From Micrococcales bacterium 31B (GTDB lineage Bacteria; Actinomycetota; Actinomycetes; Actinomycetales; Dermabacteraceae), in NCBI GenBank assembly GCA_022803075.1, contig JAFFTF010000008.1, forward strand, positions 1 through 42,700: a DNA stretch of 42,700 nucleotides. The letters are read 5' to 3'. The notes under the pieces are model-generated. The model worked only from the letters and a program-made list of their open reading frames with translations, was not told the DNA's origin and ran no database searches. Positions 8,375 through 17,083 of the stretch are shown piece after piece; position 1 is the first letter of the stretch; each line of letters begins with the position of its first letter. The position numbers were made by a program, and so were the translations under genes.

Positions 8375-9454
8375 GTGACTCCGCACGCAACGACCGAAAC
8401 CCCCGCCGCCACGCCGCCCGCGGGCGTCCGTACCCTCGGGGCCCGCGCCACCATTCACGACGTGGCCGCCGCCGCCGGCGTTTCGGTCTCGACCGTCTCG
8501 AAGGTGATCAACGAACGCTACGGCGTCGCCGCCAAAACCGCCGTGCGCGTGCAGGCTGCCATCGCCGAGTTGGGCTACGAGAGTTCGCTCATCGCATCAT
8601 CGCTGCGGCGCGGACGCACCAACGTGATCGGCGTACTCGTCGCGGGGTTCGAGCCGTTCGCCCACGCGGTGCTCGAGGGCATCTCTGAAGCCCTCACCGA
8701 CACGGGCTACGAACTGCTCGCGTACTCGGGTAGCCAGGCCTCCATTGACCCCGAGCAGTCGCGGCGCGGCTGGGAGCAGCGCTCGCTCTCCAAACTCGGC
8801 GGCACCCTCATCGACGGCGCGATCGTGGTGACCCCCAGCGCCGAATCGACCCAGACGAGCATCCCCATCGTCGCCATCGACCCCCACACCGGCACACACG
8901 GCACGCCCTCCATCGACACCGACAACTACGGCGGCGGGCACAGCGCGACCCGTCATCTACTCGACCTCGGCCACACGCGCATCGCGCACGCTCGCGGTCG
9001 CACCGACCTCGAGTCTGCCCGCGAGCGCGAGCGCGGCTACCGCGCGGCTCTGACCGAGGCCGGTGTAGACATCGACGAGTCGCTCATCGTGGACGGCGAG
9101 TTTCGTGCCGAACCCACCGCCGAGGCCGTCGCGGCCCTCCTCGACCGCGACGAACCGCCCACCGCGATCTTCGCGGCCAATGACATCTCTGCGCTGGCGG
9201 CCATCGGGGCCGCCCGCGCGGGCGGCCTCGACGTGCCCGGCGACCTCTCGGTGGTCGGCTTCGACGATATTCCCGCCGCGGTATCGGGCGAGCCCCGGCT
9301 CACCACAATCCGCCAGCCGCTGCGCGACATGGGGCGCGCCGCCGCCGAGACGCTGTTGCGCCTGCTCGCCGAACCCGAGGCGACAGCACCCGAGCGTCTG
9401 CACATGCCGATCGAGTTGATCGTGCGCGGTTCGACGGCGGCGCCGCGCAAATAG
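8375..9454 (+). CDS. LacI-family transcriptional regulator
   Basis: 359 residues. After about 24 variable residues comes a standard LacI helix-turn-helix (TIHDVAAAAGVSVSTVSKVIN, residues about 26-46) and hinge helix (IASSLRRGRTNVIGVL), then a periplasmic-binding-protein-like sensor domain ending in VVGFDDIPAAV and LTTIRQPLRDMG, as usual in sugar-responsive members. GTG at 8375 is used; a GTG at 8371 is out of frame. It is divergent from the GH3 gene and is the obvious candidate to bind 8306-8319 and the matching element near 13630. A small hairpin (TAGGGGGG...CCCC.CCTA, 9452-9472) covers its stop codon. Confidence 0.9.
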   Translation: MTPHATTETPAATPPAGVRTLGARATIHDVAAAAGVSVSTVSKVINERYGVAAKTAVRVQAAIAELGYESSLIASSLRRGRTNVIGVLVAGFEPFAHAVLEGISEALTDTGYELLAYSGSQASIDPEQSRRGWEQRSLSKLGGTLIDGAIVVTPSAESTQTSIPIVAIDPHTGTHGTPSIDTDNYGGGHSATRHLLDLGHTRIAHARGRTDLESARERERGYRAALTEAGVDIDESLIVDGEFRAEPTAEAVAALLDRDEPPTAIFAANDISALAAIGAARAGGLDVPGDLSVVGFDDIPAAVSGEPRLTTIRQPLRDMGRAAAETLLRLLAEPEATAPERLHMPIELIVRGSTAAPRK

Positions 9455-9594
9455 GGGGGCTAACCCCACCTATGAGGCCGGGAGCCTGGATACCGCCCAG
9501 CGCATGACGCGATGAAGATTGAACCACGAGCCAACCACCCACTCCCACGCGCCGCGATTCGTGGCTCATCAGCCGCCCCTCCACCTGGCGTCAG

Positions 9595-10851
9595 ATGTAT
9601 GTTGACTTGCGCTACATCGCTAGCGGGTTTCTCCTGTCAATCGCATCGTTTATCGTGCTGCTCGTCCTTTTTTCGGTGGGCGTTTCGACCCTCGTCGTGT
9701 GGGTGGGCCTGCCGGTGCTGCTCGGGTGTCTATCGCGGGCGCGGGCCTTTGCCGATACGAATCGCGAGGCACTGCGTCGCCGCGATGGCGCTGTCCCGCC
9801 GGTCGTCTATGCGCCGCCGCAACCGCGAACCGTGAGCGGCAGCATCAAGAGTTTGAGCGACCCGCAATTGTGGCGCGATCTGGTCCACGGCACAGTCGTG
9901 TCTTTTGTGTATCGCACATGCGGGTTTTGCGTCGCCGTCACGTGGCTCGCCGTCGCGTTCGGTGGGCTGACGCTGTGGTCTTGGGGTTACTTCTTGCCGC
10001 ACCGCGAAGACACGGGGCTGGCACACATCCTGTTCATCGACTCGACCTTTGGCATGAGCACTCAGGCGGCAGATGGCCTCTTGGGGATAGCCTACGGGCT
10101 GGCGTTCCTGGTGACTCTGCCGGGGGTGCTGCGCGGCGTCGCCCACGCCGACGCCGCCATCGCGCGGGACCTCCTCACCAACGAGACGGCAGCATTGCGC
10201 GCACGCAGCGACGACCTGCAACGTAGCCGCGCTCGGGTCGTCGCAGAAGAGGCGTCGACCCTTCGCAAGATTGAGAGTGATCTGCATGATGGGCCCCAGC
10301 AGCGCTTGATTCGCCTGCACATGGACGTCGAGTCGGCTGCGAGAAAACTCCAGCATGACCCGGCCGCTGCGCGCGCCTTGATGGAAGGGGCGCTCGAACA
10401 AAGTCGAGAAGCCCTGGCAGAGATACGCGCCTTGTCGCGCGGCATCGCCCCGCCCCTGTTGACCGACCGCGGGTTGGGCGCGGCGGCCTCCGCGTTGGCA
10501 GCGCGCGCAACTGTCCCCGTACACGTCACGAGCACATTAGAGGCCGAGCAGCGGCTTCCCGAGAGCGTTGAAAACGCCGCCTACTTCGTGCTGTCAGAGG
10601 CCCTCGCCAACGTGGCGAAGCATTCCGGCGCCTCGCAGGCGCAGGTGCGATTGAGCTGCACCCCTTCAATGCTCGAGGTGTCGGTGCGCGACGATGGAGT
10701 GGGCGGGGCCCATCCAGAAAAGGGCCACGGGCTTCGGGGCCTCGCAGATAGGTTGGCCGGCGTAGACGGTACCCTGCAGGTTGCCAGCCCCGGTGGCGGT
10801 CCAACGGTCATATCCGCCCGCATCCCCCTCGGCGCCGATGCAGTGCGCTGA
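9595..10851 (+). CDS. Two-component sensor histidine kinase (HisKA_3 type)
   Basis: 418 residues. The N-terminal half has four hydrophobic segments in the arrangement of the actinobacterial 'putative sensor' domain (YIASGFLLSIASFIVLLVLF, then about 100-130 and 160-180). A coiled linker precedes DLHDGPQQRL, where His231 is the phosphoacceptor of the HisKA_3 class. The HATPase domain follows with NVAKHSGAS (N box) and VRDDGVGG / GHGLRGLADR (G boxes). ATG at 9595 is the first start in frame. The partner regulator begins 39 bases downstream. The stimulus is unknown; the position between the glycoside genes suggests envelope or carbohydrate sensing, which is inference. Confidence 0.88.
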   Translation: MYVDLRYIASGFLLSIASFIVLLVLFSVGVSTLVVWVGLPVLLGCLSRARAFADTNREALRRRDGAVPPVVYAPPQPRTVSGSIKSLSDPQLWRDLVHGTVVSFVYRTCGFCVAVTWLAVAFGGLTLWSWGYFLPHREDTGLAHILFIDSTFGMSTQAADGLLGIAYGLAFLVTLPGVLRGVAHADAAIARDLLTNETAALRARSDDLQRSRARVVAEEASTLRKIESDLHDGPQQRLIRLHMDVESAARKLQHDPAAARALMEGALEQSREALAEIRALSRGIAPPLLTDRGLGAAASALAARATVPVHVTSTLEAEQRLPESVENAAYFVLSEALANVAKHSGASQAQVRLSCTPSMLEVSVRDDGVGGAHPEKGHGLRGLADRLAGVDGTLQVASPGGGPTVISARIPLGADAVR

Positions 10852-10890
10852 TCGCGGCTCCGGGTTCACGTCTAGCAGTAGCCTGTAGTT

Positions 10891-11562
10891 ATGCGTGTTG
10901 TGCTGGCCGAAGATTCTGCCCTGCTCAGAGAGGGCCTCGTGCGGTTGCTCGAAGAGGCCGGCCACGAGATCTGCGCCGCGGTGTGTGACGCGGACGCCCT
11001 GACCCGCGCCGTGCATGAGGTCTCCCCCGACCTGGTCATTACCGATGTGCGCATGCCCCCGAACCATCGTGATGAGGGGCTGCGGGCCGCGGTGCAGATC
11101 AGGAACACGCACCCGCAGATCGGCGTGCTCGTTCTCTCGCAATATGTCGAGCCTCTGTACACGGCCGAACTCATGGCGGGTGCCGCGAACGGTGGCGGGG
11201 TCGGCTATGTGCTCAAAGATCGCATCACCCGGTTCGAAGACCTCGTCGATGCGGTCTCCCGCGTGCTTGCGGGCGAGTTCGTCATTGATCCCACGGTCAT
11301 TAGCGCCATGCTCTCGGTACGAGGCGCCCATGACCCCATCGGGAATCTCAGCCCTCGCGAGACCGAGGTTTTGCGCCTCATGGCTGAGGGCCGCAGCAAT
11401 GCGGCCATCGCACAAGAACTTTTCATCAGCCAGGGCGCCGTCGAGAAACACATAAGTTCGCTGTTTGCCAAGTTCAACCTGCCGCAAACTCCCGAGGACC
11501 ACCACCGCCTCCTGGCGGTGCTGCGCTACCTGCACCTGCGGCCCGTTGGCGGCGGCTCCTAG
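10891..11562 (+). CDS. NarL/LuxR-type response regulator
   Basis: 223 residues: receiver domain with acidic pocket (AED at 6-8), phosphoacceptor Asp52 in VITDVRMPP and Lys near 110 in YVLKDR; LuxR-type helix-turn-helix at about 150-200 (LSPRETEVLRLMAEGRSNAAIAQELFIS ... VEKHISSLFAKFNL). It is the cognate partner of the kinase just upstream, same strand. Targets are not evident from the window. It ends before a strong bidirectional hairpin shared with the convergent xylanase gene. Confidence 0.9.
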   Translation: MRVVLAEDSALLREGLVRLLEEAGHEICAAVCDADALTRAVHEVSPDLVITDVRMPPNHRDEGLRAAVQIRNTHPQIGVLVLSQYVEPLYTAELMAGAANGGGVGYVLKDRITRFEDLVDAVSRVLAGEFVIDPTVISAMLSVRGAHDPIGNLSPRETEVLRLMAEGRSNAAIAQELFISQGAVEKHISSLFAKFNLPQTPEDHHRLLAVLRYLHLRPVGGGS

Positions 11563-11570
11563 GTGAGGTC

Positions 11571-11631
11571 CGGACGCACGCGGCCCCGCTGGCAGGTCGG
11601 CAAACCTACCAGCGGGGCCCGCGGGCGTCCG
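11571..11631. terminator. Bidirectional terminator between regulator and xylanase genes
   Basis: GGCCCCGCTGG-C-AGGT (11582-11597) pairs with ACCT-A-CCAGCGGGGCC (11604-11619) around a six-base loop, one mismatch. An outer CGGACGC / GCGTCCG pair (11571-11577, 11625-11631) extends the stem. It sits between two convergent genes and has no T-run on either side. Confidence 0.75.
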
Positions 11632-11665
11632 CACTCAATCAGCAGATGCCCGGAATCAGCCTGAC

Positions 11666-13549
11666 TCAGCGAATCTCGTGACCCACCGCCGCCTCGAAGG
11701 CCAGCTTGGGGCTGTAATCGTCGGCGAACAGCAGGGGCTCGCCGCGGTCGTTGCGCCAGCTGCGCGCGTCGTTGAGGCCCCACACGGTGACCGCAAACAT
11801 TTCGTCGGCATGCGCGCGGAACGTCTCGAACGCCGTGCGAATGAACGCCGCCTGCTGCTCGCGCAGCGCGTCGGTGACCGGGGTGCCGGTGGGCATGTCG
11901 AACTCGGTGACCGCTTGATGCAGCCCGCTGCCCTTGAAGGTCGCGAGCGCGGCCTCGAGCCAGGTCACGTCGATGGTCATGTTGACGTGGAACTGGTGCC
12001 CCACCCCCGTGATGGGGGCGCCGCGCTCGCGCAGTCGTTCGATGAGCGCCGCGTACCGCCCGCGCTTGTCGGCGTATTCGGTGTTGTAGTCGTTGATGAA
12101 CAGCGCGACGGGATTCTCGGGCGCGCCCGGACCCTTCGCGGCGTACTTGACGTTGAACGCCTCCTGCGCGAATGCGAACGCCAGGTCGACCAGGTTCTCG
12201 CCGAGCACCTCGTACCAGCGGCTGCGTCGCATGCCGTCTGCGAAGTTGGGGCTGTCATCGATCACCTCGTTGACCACGTCAAACGCGACCAACGGGTTGC
12301 CCGCGCCGAATGCGCCCCAACCGTCGTGCAGCGCCTTCGCGACATTGAAGATGTGCGTGCGCATGCGCGCCGTGAGCTCGGCCTGATCTGCGGCCGAGTC
12401 GGTGAGTGGCGTGCCGTCGGCATGTTCGAAGAACCAGGCGGGCACCTGGCTGTGCCACACGAGCACGTGCCCGTAGACGCGCAGCCCGTTGTCGCGCGCG
12501 AAGTCCATGAGCGCCACGGCCTGCGGGTTGATGCGGAACCTGCGGTCGGCGTCGTACCACTCCTCGGGCTTCATGTGGTTCTCGGGGGTGATTTGGCCGA
12601 AGTTGTGCAGCAGGGTGTCGGCGGCGGCGCCCGTGGTTTCACGCTGGTCGATGGCGACGCCCATCGGGAATGCCGCGCTGTGCTTGAGCGGGTAGTAGTC
12701 GAGCACTGCGCTCGCGAGCCGGGGCGAGTCGGGGGTCGCCTGTGGCAGGGTGAAGGTCCAGCCGTCGGCGAGGCGTTCGTCGACCACGGCCTTAACGGCC
12801 GCGAGGGTGCCGCTGCGGTCGCCTCCCGAGTCGTGTGCGAGCACAACTTCGCCGGGCTTCATGGCGGCGCGCAGGTTCGCGGTGAGGGTTGGGATGTCTT
12901 GCGTCACCCAGTCGTTGATGACGTTCACGACGGCGAGGGGCTGCATGCCGAGTTCGACGGCGACCTGCGGCGTGACGCCCCAGCTGCCGTTGGGCGCGCG
13001 GAAGTACGGCACGGGAGCGTGCGGGTCACCGAGTGCCTGGCGGATGATGCGCAGGTTCTCCATGAGGTCTTTGCGCACGGCCTTGGCGGACCACGCGCCC
13101 ATATCGGCGTAGCTGGTGGTGTGGTTGGCGAGGACGTGCCCCTCGGCGACGATGCGGCGCAGAATCTCGGCGCCGCCGGGCTTCGTGATCTCGCTACCGA
13201 CGACGCAGAACACGGCCTTGATGTTGTGTTCGTGCAGGTAGTCGAGCAGCAGGGGCGTGGTGACGGGGTTCGGGCCGTCGTCGAAGGTCAGGGCAGCGAC
13301 GTTGCCGGAGCGCTGCGCGAGGGCGACGGGCGTGGGGCTGGGGTTGATGGCGCCGCCGTTCTTAGGGCCCGGCTTGGCGGGCTGCTTGGGGGGCTTGGCG
13401 GGCTGCTTGGGACCCCCGGACGCTCCGGCGCCTCCCGCCCGGGTCGGACCCGTGGGCTGCATGGCCGCGTGGGCCGGGATCGCGTAGGCGGCAAAGGCCG
13501 TGGCCGCCGCGCTGGTGATGAGTAGTCGTCGTGAGAATGCGGTTTTCAA
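11666..13549 (-). CDS. Secreted polysaccharide deacetylase-GH10 endo-xylanase fusion
   Basis: 627 residues. A signal peptide (MKTAFSRRLLITSAAATAFAAYAIPAHA) is followed by a Pro/Lys/Gly linker to about 75, a CE4 (NodB-type) deacetylase domain (about 83-270) and a GH10 xylanase domain (about 285-625). GH10 residues: acid/base Glu428 in AFDVVNE and nucleophile Glu549 in AVTEFD; VWHSQVPAW is also typical. CE4 motif 1 is intact (TFDDGPN, Asp90/Asp91). Motif 2 reads HTTSY, with Tyr147 where the second metal-binding His normally stands. TTG at 13549 is chosen because GGAG lies seven bases upstream and the signal peptide begins there. A GATAACGTTTTC element upstream ties it to the GH3 gene. Likely role: removing acetyl groups from and cutting xylan outside the cell. 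Confidence 0.9.
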   Translation of the reverse strand: MKTAFSRRLLITSAAATAFAAYAIPAHAAMQPTGPTRAGGAGASGGPKQPAKPPKQPAKPGPKNGGAINPSPTPVALAQRSGNVAALTFDDGPNPVTTPLLLDYLHEHNIKAVFCVVGSEITKPGGAEILRRIVAEGHVLANHTTSYADMGAWSAKAVRKDLMENLRIIRQALGDPHAPVPYFRAPNGSWGVTPQVAVELGMQPLAVVNVINDWVTQDIPTLTANLRAAMKPGEVVLAHDSGGDRSGTLAAVKAVVDERLADGWTFTLPQATPDSPRLASAVLDYYPLKHSAAFPMGVAIDQRETTGAAADTLLHNFGQITPENHMKPEEWYDADRRFRINPQAVALMDFARDNGLRVYGHVLVWHSQVPAWFFEHADGTPLTDSAADQAELTARMRTHIFNVAKALHDGWGAFGAGNPLVAFDVVNEVIDDSPNFADGMRRSRWYEVLGENLVDLAFAFAQEAFNVKYAAKGPGAPENPVALFINDYNTEYADKRGRYAALIERLRERGAPITGVGHQFHVNMTIDVTWLEAALATFKGSGLHQAVTEFDMPTGTPVTDALREQQAAFIRTAFETFRAHADEMFAVTVWGLNDARSWRNDRGEPLLFADDYSPKLAFEAAVGHEIR

Positions 13550-13610
13550 GGAACGCTCCTTCGCGCGTGGTGACGATGAAGTCGACCGCGGGGACGTTCG
13601 GTGTCCTCGC

Positions 13611-13635
13611 CGTTATCGACGTGGAAAACGTTATC
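13611..13635. promoter_or_regulatory. Putative LacI-type half-sites before the xylanase gene
   Basis: CGTTATC occurs twice in direct orientation (13611-13617 and 13629-13635), and 13624-13635 is GAAAACGTTATC, the exact reverse complement of GATAACGTTTTC at the GH3 operator. A full palindrome is absent, so binding would be weaker or cooperative. Distance to the TTG start is about 75 bases. Confidence 0.5.
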
Positions 13636-13708
13636 AAGCTATTCTCAGCATGGGAACAAGTTAGTGAAATAAATGCATTTAGTGGTCGCGGCGGGGTTGG
13701 GTGCGCGT

Positions 13709-13859
13709 CTACTCGCCGACCCGGCCGTCCCAGCCCCACCGCGTGATGCGCAGGTCGCCGGGTATCGCCTCGTCGGTGCAGTGGTATCGGTACATCGGCC
13801 CTAGCGTGGACCAGGCCCAATAGTCGTGCAGGGCGTCCCGAAACTGTTCGCCCGCGCCG
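13709..13859 (-). pseudogene. Protein-like fragment downstream of pdxY
   Basis: The minus-strand frame ending at TAG 13709-13711 reads, from just after the pdxY stop, a protein-like 50-residue tail (including ALHDYWAWSTLGP, then MYRYHCTDEAIPGD, then WGWDGRVGE). The only ATG gives 28 residues, and upstream the frame passes into pdxY out of phase. The aromatic-rich, non-repetitive sequence suggests either the C-terminal remnant of a lost gene or a very small protein. No family recognised. Confidence 0.25.
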
Positions 13860-14741
13860 TCAGATCGCCCGCGCCTCGAAGACTCGCGTGGGCGCCACCA
13901 ACTCGTCCTGCGCGCCGACCAACTGGATCTCGTGCGTGCCCGCAGCCACCGTGGCGTCCAAAATGCCAAAGACGCTCGACGCGGTGCGTTCGAGCGCAAC
14001 CTGCAGGCCGTCGCCGAGGTGCGCGGCGAAGAGGGCGCTCGTGACGTCGCCCGCCCCGTTGACGCTCACGGGCAGCAGCGGCGTCTGCACCTCGAACACG
14101 TTCGTACCATCGGTCGCAAGTAGCGCGAGCGACCCCTCTGGCACCTCGTCGTGCGTGACGGAGGTGATCAGCATGGTACGGGGGCCGTCTGCCATCTGCG
14201 CGAACACCTGCTCCGCGGCGGCCAAGATTCCCGCGCGGGTCGCGAACTCGGCCGGCAGGTCGGTCGACCCCTCGGGCAGCAGGCCCGCAAGAAACGCGAG
14301 CTCGAACGCGTTGGGGGTGAGCACGTTGGCGTGCGCGAGCACCGTGTCGCGAATGAGTTCGGGCACCCCGGGGGCGACGAACAGGCCGCGGCCGACGTCG
14401 CCCATCACGGGGTCGCACACGTACTGCACCGCTGGGTTCTTCCTTCGCACCTGCGCGAGGCCGTTCAAGATGGCGTCGGCGACGGCGCCCGAGCCCTGGT
14501 AGCCCGTCAGCACAAGCTTCACGTCGTCGAGGGCGCCGCGCTCGTCGACCCCCTGCACGATCTCGGCGAGCACTTCGGGCGCCACGGGCACTCCCCGCCA
14601 CGCCCCGTAGCCCGTGTGGTTCGAGAAGTTCACGGTGAGCACGTCGATCACGTCGTGACCGAGTCGCTGCAGCGTGAACGTCGCCGCCGAGTTACCCACG
14701 TACCCGAACGCCACGTGCGACTGAATCGACAAAACCCGCAT
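13860..14741 (-). CDS. pdxY: Pyridoxal kinase PdxY
   Basis: 293 residues, normal for PdxY, of the ribokinase fold. It phosphorylates pyridoxal with ATP in the vitamin B6 salvage pathway. Diagnostic segments: SIQSHVAFGYVGNSAATF at the N-terminus, VNFSNHTGYGAWRG (substrate site), CDPVMGDVGRGLFV and the catalytic loop NGAGDVTSALF with Asp232. ATG at 14741 has AAGGAG seven bases upstream. It lies 50 bases downstream of the oligopeptidase gene on the same strand, so the two are probably co-transcribed. Cytoplasmic. Confidence 0.93.
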   Translation of the reverse strand: MRVLSIQSHVAFGYVGNSAATFTLQRLGHDVIDVLTVNFSNHTGYGAWRGVPVAPEVLAEIVQGVDERGALDDVKLVLTGYQGSGAVADAILNGLAQVRRKNPAVQYVCDPVMGDVGRGLFVAPGVPELIRDTVLAHANVLTPNAFELAFLAGLLPEGSTDLPAEFATRAGILAAAEQVFAQMADGPRTMLITSVTHDEVPEGSLALLATDGTNVFEVQTPLLPVSVNGAGDVTSALFAAHLGDGLQVALERTASSVFGILDATVAAGTHEIQLVGAQDELVAPTRVFEARAI

Positions 14742-14791
14742 CCCACACTCCTTGCTCGTGCCCGCCCTCGCGGCGGCTTCATCTGCGCCGA

Positions 14792-16990
14792 CTACTCCGT
14801 CAGCCCCATGCAGTCTAGGGCGAACGCGTAGTCCCACGCGATGTCCTTCCACCGCTCGTACCGGCCCGAGGCGCCGCCGTGACCGCCGTGCATCTCGGTC
14901 TTGAGCAGCATCTCGGCGGGGTTCGCGGCGGTTTCGCGCAGCAGCGCCACCCACTTGGCGGGCTCGACGTACAGCACGCGCGTGTCATGCAGGCTGGTCA
15001 CGGCGGCGATGCGCGGGTACTTCGCGGCGCGCACGTTCTCGTACGGGGAGTACTGCTTCATGTAGCGGTACACCTCTTCGGATTCGATGGGGTTGCCCCA
15101 CTCCTCCCATTCGAGAGCCGAAAGCGGCAAGTCGGGGTCGAGAATGCTCGTGAGCGCGTCCACGAACGGCACCTGCGCCACCACGCCCGCGTACAGTTCG
15201 GGCGCGAGGTTCGCGATGGCTCCCATCAGCAACCCGCCGGCGGAACCACCCATCGCCACCACCCGACCCGGCTCAGCCAGGCCTGCGCGCAGAACGTACC
15301 GCGTGGCGTCCACGAAATCGGTGAACGTGTTCTGCTTGTGCAGCTTCTTGCCGTTCTCGTACCAGGCTCGGCCCATCTCGCCGCCGCCGCGCACGTGCGC
15401 GACGACGTAGATGACTCCGCGGTCCATGAGGCTGAGTCGCGCGACCGACAGCGCCGGGTCCATGCTGATCTCGTAACTGCCGTACGCGTAGACAAGCGTG
15501 GGCTGCGGCTTCGTGACGTCGAGGTCGGCGCGGTGCAGCACCGAGAGCGGCACGCGCGTGCCGTCGGCGGCGGTGGCCCAGTGGCGCGTGGCCACGTAAT
15601 CGCTGGGCTGATAGCCGCCCAGCACGGGGGTTTGCTTGCGCAGTGCCAGTTCGTCGCGGTCGATGAAGTAATCGAACACGGTGCTCGGCGTGAACCACGA
15701 CGAGTAACTGAGGCGCACGAGCGGCGACTCGTATTCGAAACCCGACACCCCGCTCGTGTAGATCTCTTCGTCGAAGCGCGGCTGGCGGGGGGTGAGGGCG
15801 GACGCTCCGGTGGTGCCGTTTTCGAGCAGCCCCCACGCCTCGTCGACACTGTAGAACCGCACCTGCGGGCACGTGTTTTGCCGCAGTGAGACGGCCAGCC
15901 ACGTGCGGGTGCAGCCCGCGCCCTCGATGCGCACGTCGTCGCGGTGCGCTTCAAGCACGGCGCGCTGCTGCTCGGCGACCGATTTGGCGAGTTCGCTTTC
16001 GAGAACGAGGTCTACCTGCGAGTTCAGGGCGTTGTGATTGTGCGTGAGCACGAACGCCGCACCACGGCCCTCGCGTTCGGGCAGGTCGTCGACGTCGTAA
16101 AGCACATTCTCTGAGCGGTCGATCACGGGGTTCAGCGGGCCGGGCGTGGCCACGCGCGCGGCGGTGACGGGGCCCTCCGCGAGGCTGAACAGCCGGGTCT
16201 CGCTGAACTCGCTGCACCCCGAGTGAATCTCGAAGTACCGCTTGGACGCGCTGCGCCCGATGCCCATCCACAGGCCCTGGTCGGACTCCTCGTAGAGCAG
16301 TTCGTCGTCGCTCGTGGGCGTGCCGATGCGGTGCCGATAGGCGCGGTAGGGGCGCCACGATTCGTCGTTGACCACGTAGTAGAGGTCTTGGGCGTCGGCG
16401 CTGAACACGCCCCCGCCGCTGGTATTTTCGATCTCGTCGGCCAGAAATTCGCCAGTCTCGAGGTCTTTCACGCGAATGGTGTAGCGCTCGTCGCCGACGA
16501 TGTCGGTCGCGATGGCGGCGTAACGGCCCGAATCGCTGATGCTCAGCCCGCCGAGCGAGTAGAACTCGTGCTGCGCGGCGGCCTCGTTGTTATCGATGAT
16601 CACCTGCTCGCCGGCGAGGGTCTCGCCGGGGGCGATGGTCGGCGGGGTCCAGTCGGCCAGTTCGTCGCCCGTATCGTGAGCGGGCACGCGGCAGTTGATG
16701 CCGTAGGCGCCGCCCGTGACGGTGCGCGTGAAGTACCACCAGCCGTCGCGGCGCGAGGGCACGCTGAGGTCGTCCTCCTGCGTGCGGCCCTTGATCTCGT
16801 CAAAGATGGCCTCGCGCACGGGTTGCAGGTGCTGCGTGACCGCCTCGGTGTACGCGTTCTCGGCTTCGAGGTGCGCGATCACCTCGGGCGATTCTTTCTC
16901 GCGCAGCCACTCGTAGTTGTCGATGAACGTGTCGCCGTGATGCACGCGCTCGGTGCGCACCTGCTTGGCCTGCGGCATGGGTGAAGTCAT
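14792..16990 (-). CDS. ptrB: Oligopeptidase B (S9A prolyl-oligopeptidase family)
   Basis: 732 residues, typical for oligopeptidase B. An N-terminal seven-bladed propeller (about 80-430) precedes an alpha/beta-hydrolase domain. Nucleophile Ser583 in MGGSAGGLLMG; catalytic His704 in MHGGHGGASGR; Asp in SLHDTRVLYVEPAKW. The N-terminus VHHGDTFIDNYEWLREKE is the family hallmark. It cleaves short peptides after basic residues in the cytoplasm. ATG at 16990 is followed by MTSPMPQAKQV; no better start exists. Followed by pdxY. Confidence 0.92.
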   Translation of the reverse strand: MTSPMPQAKQVRTERVHHGDTFIDNYEWLREKESPEVIAHLEAENAYTEAVTQHLQPVREAIFDEIKGRTQEDDLSVPSRRDGWWYFTRTVTGGAYGINCRVPAHDTGDELADWTPPTIAPGETLAGEQVIIDNNEAAAQHEFYSLGGLSISDSGRYAAIATDIVGDERYTIRVKDLETGEFLADEIENTSGGGVFSADAQDLYYVVNDESWRPYRAYRHRIGTPTSDDELLYEESDQGLWMGIGRSASKRYFEIHSGCSEFSETRLFSLAEGPVTAARVATPGPLNPVIDRSENVLYDVDDLPEREGRGAAFVLTHNHNALNSQVDLVLESELAKSVAEQQRAVLEAHRDDVRIEGAGCTRTWLAVSLRQNTCPQVRFYSVDEAWGLLENGTTGASALTPRQPRFDEEIYTSGVSGFEYESPLVRLSYSSWFTPSTVFDYFIDRDELALRKQTPVLGGYQPSDYVATRHWATAADGTRVPLSVLHRADLDVTKPQPTLVYAYGSYEISMDPALSVARLSLMDRGVIYVVAHVRGGGEMGRAWYENGKKLHKQNTFTDFVDATRYVLRAGLAEPGRVVAMGGSAGGLLMGAIANLAPELYAGVVAQVPFVDALTSILDPDLPLSALEWEEWGNPIESEEVYRYMKQYSPYENVRAAKYPRIAAVTSLHDTRVLYVEPAKWVALLRETAANPAEMLLKTEMHGGHGGASGRYERWKDIAWDYAFALDCMGLTE

Positions 16991-17083
16991 GCATTCAATG
17001 TACGCGGCGGGTGCCGGGTTTTTGAACGGGCGGGCACGGGTTCGCCGCTGGGCGAAACGGGGCGGGCACGGGCGGGAGGGCGT

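Larger units (their letters stand above)
13550..13859. other. Intergenic region between xylanase and pyridoxal kinase genes
   Basis: 310 bases. The part next to the xylanase holds regulatory half-sites (13611-13635). The part next to pdxY holds a short protein-like minus-strand reading frame ending at 13709. Between them (13640-13700) is an AT-rich stretch with TTATCAAGCTATTCTCAGCA, which could contain the xylanase promoter; no clear hexamer pair was found. Confidence 0.5.

Noticed and set aside
11678-13525. Long plus-strand open frame opposite the xylanase fusion
   Set aside because: Same reason: shadow of a strongly GC-biased gene, without motifs or a ribosome-binding site.
17041-17056. 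Small hairpin TTCGCC/GGCGAA behind the chromate transporter
   Set aside because: Six base pairs and a short loop in very GC-rich DNA; too weak to call a terminator.
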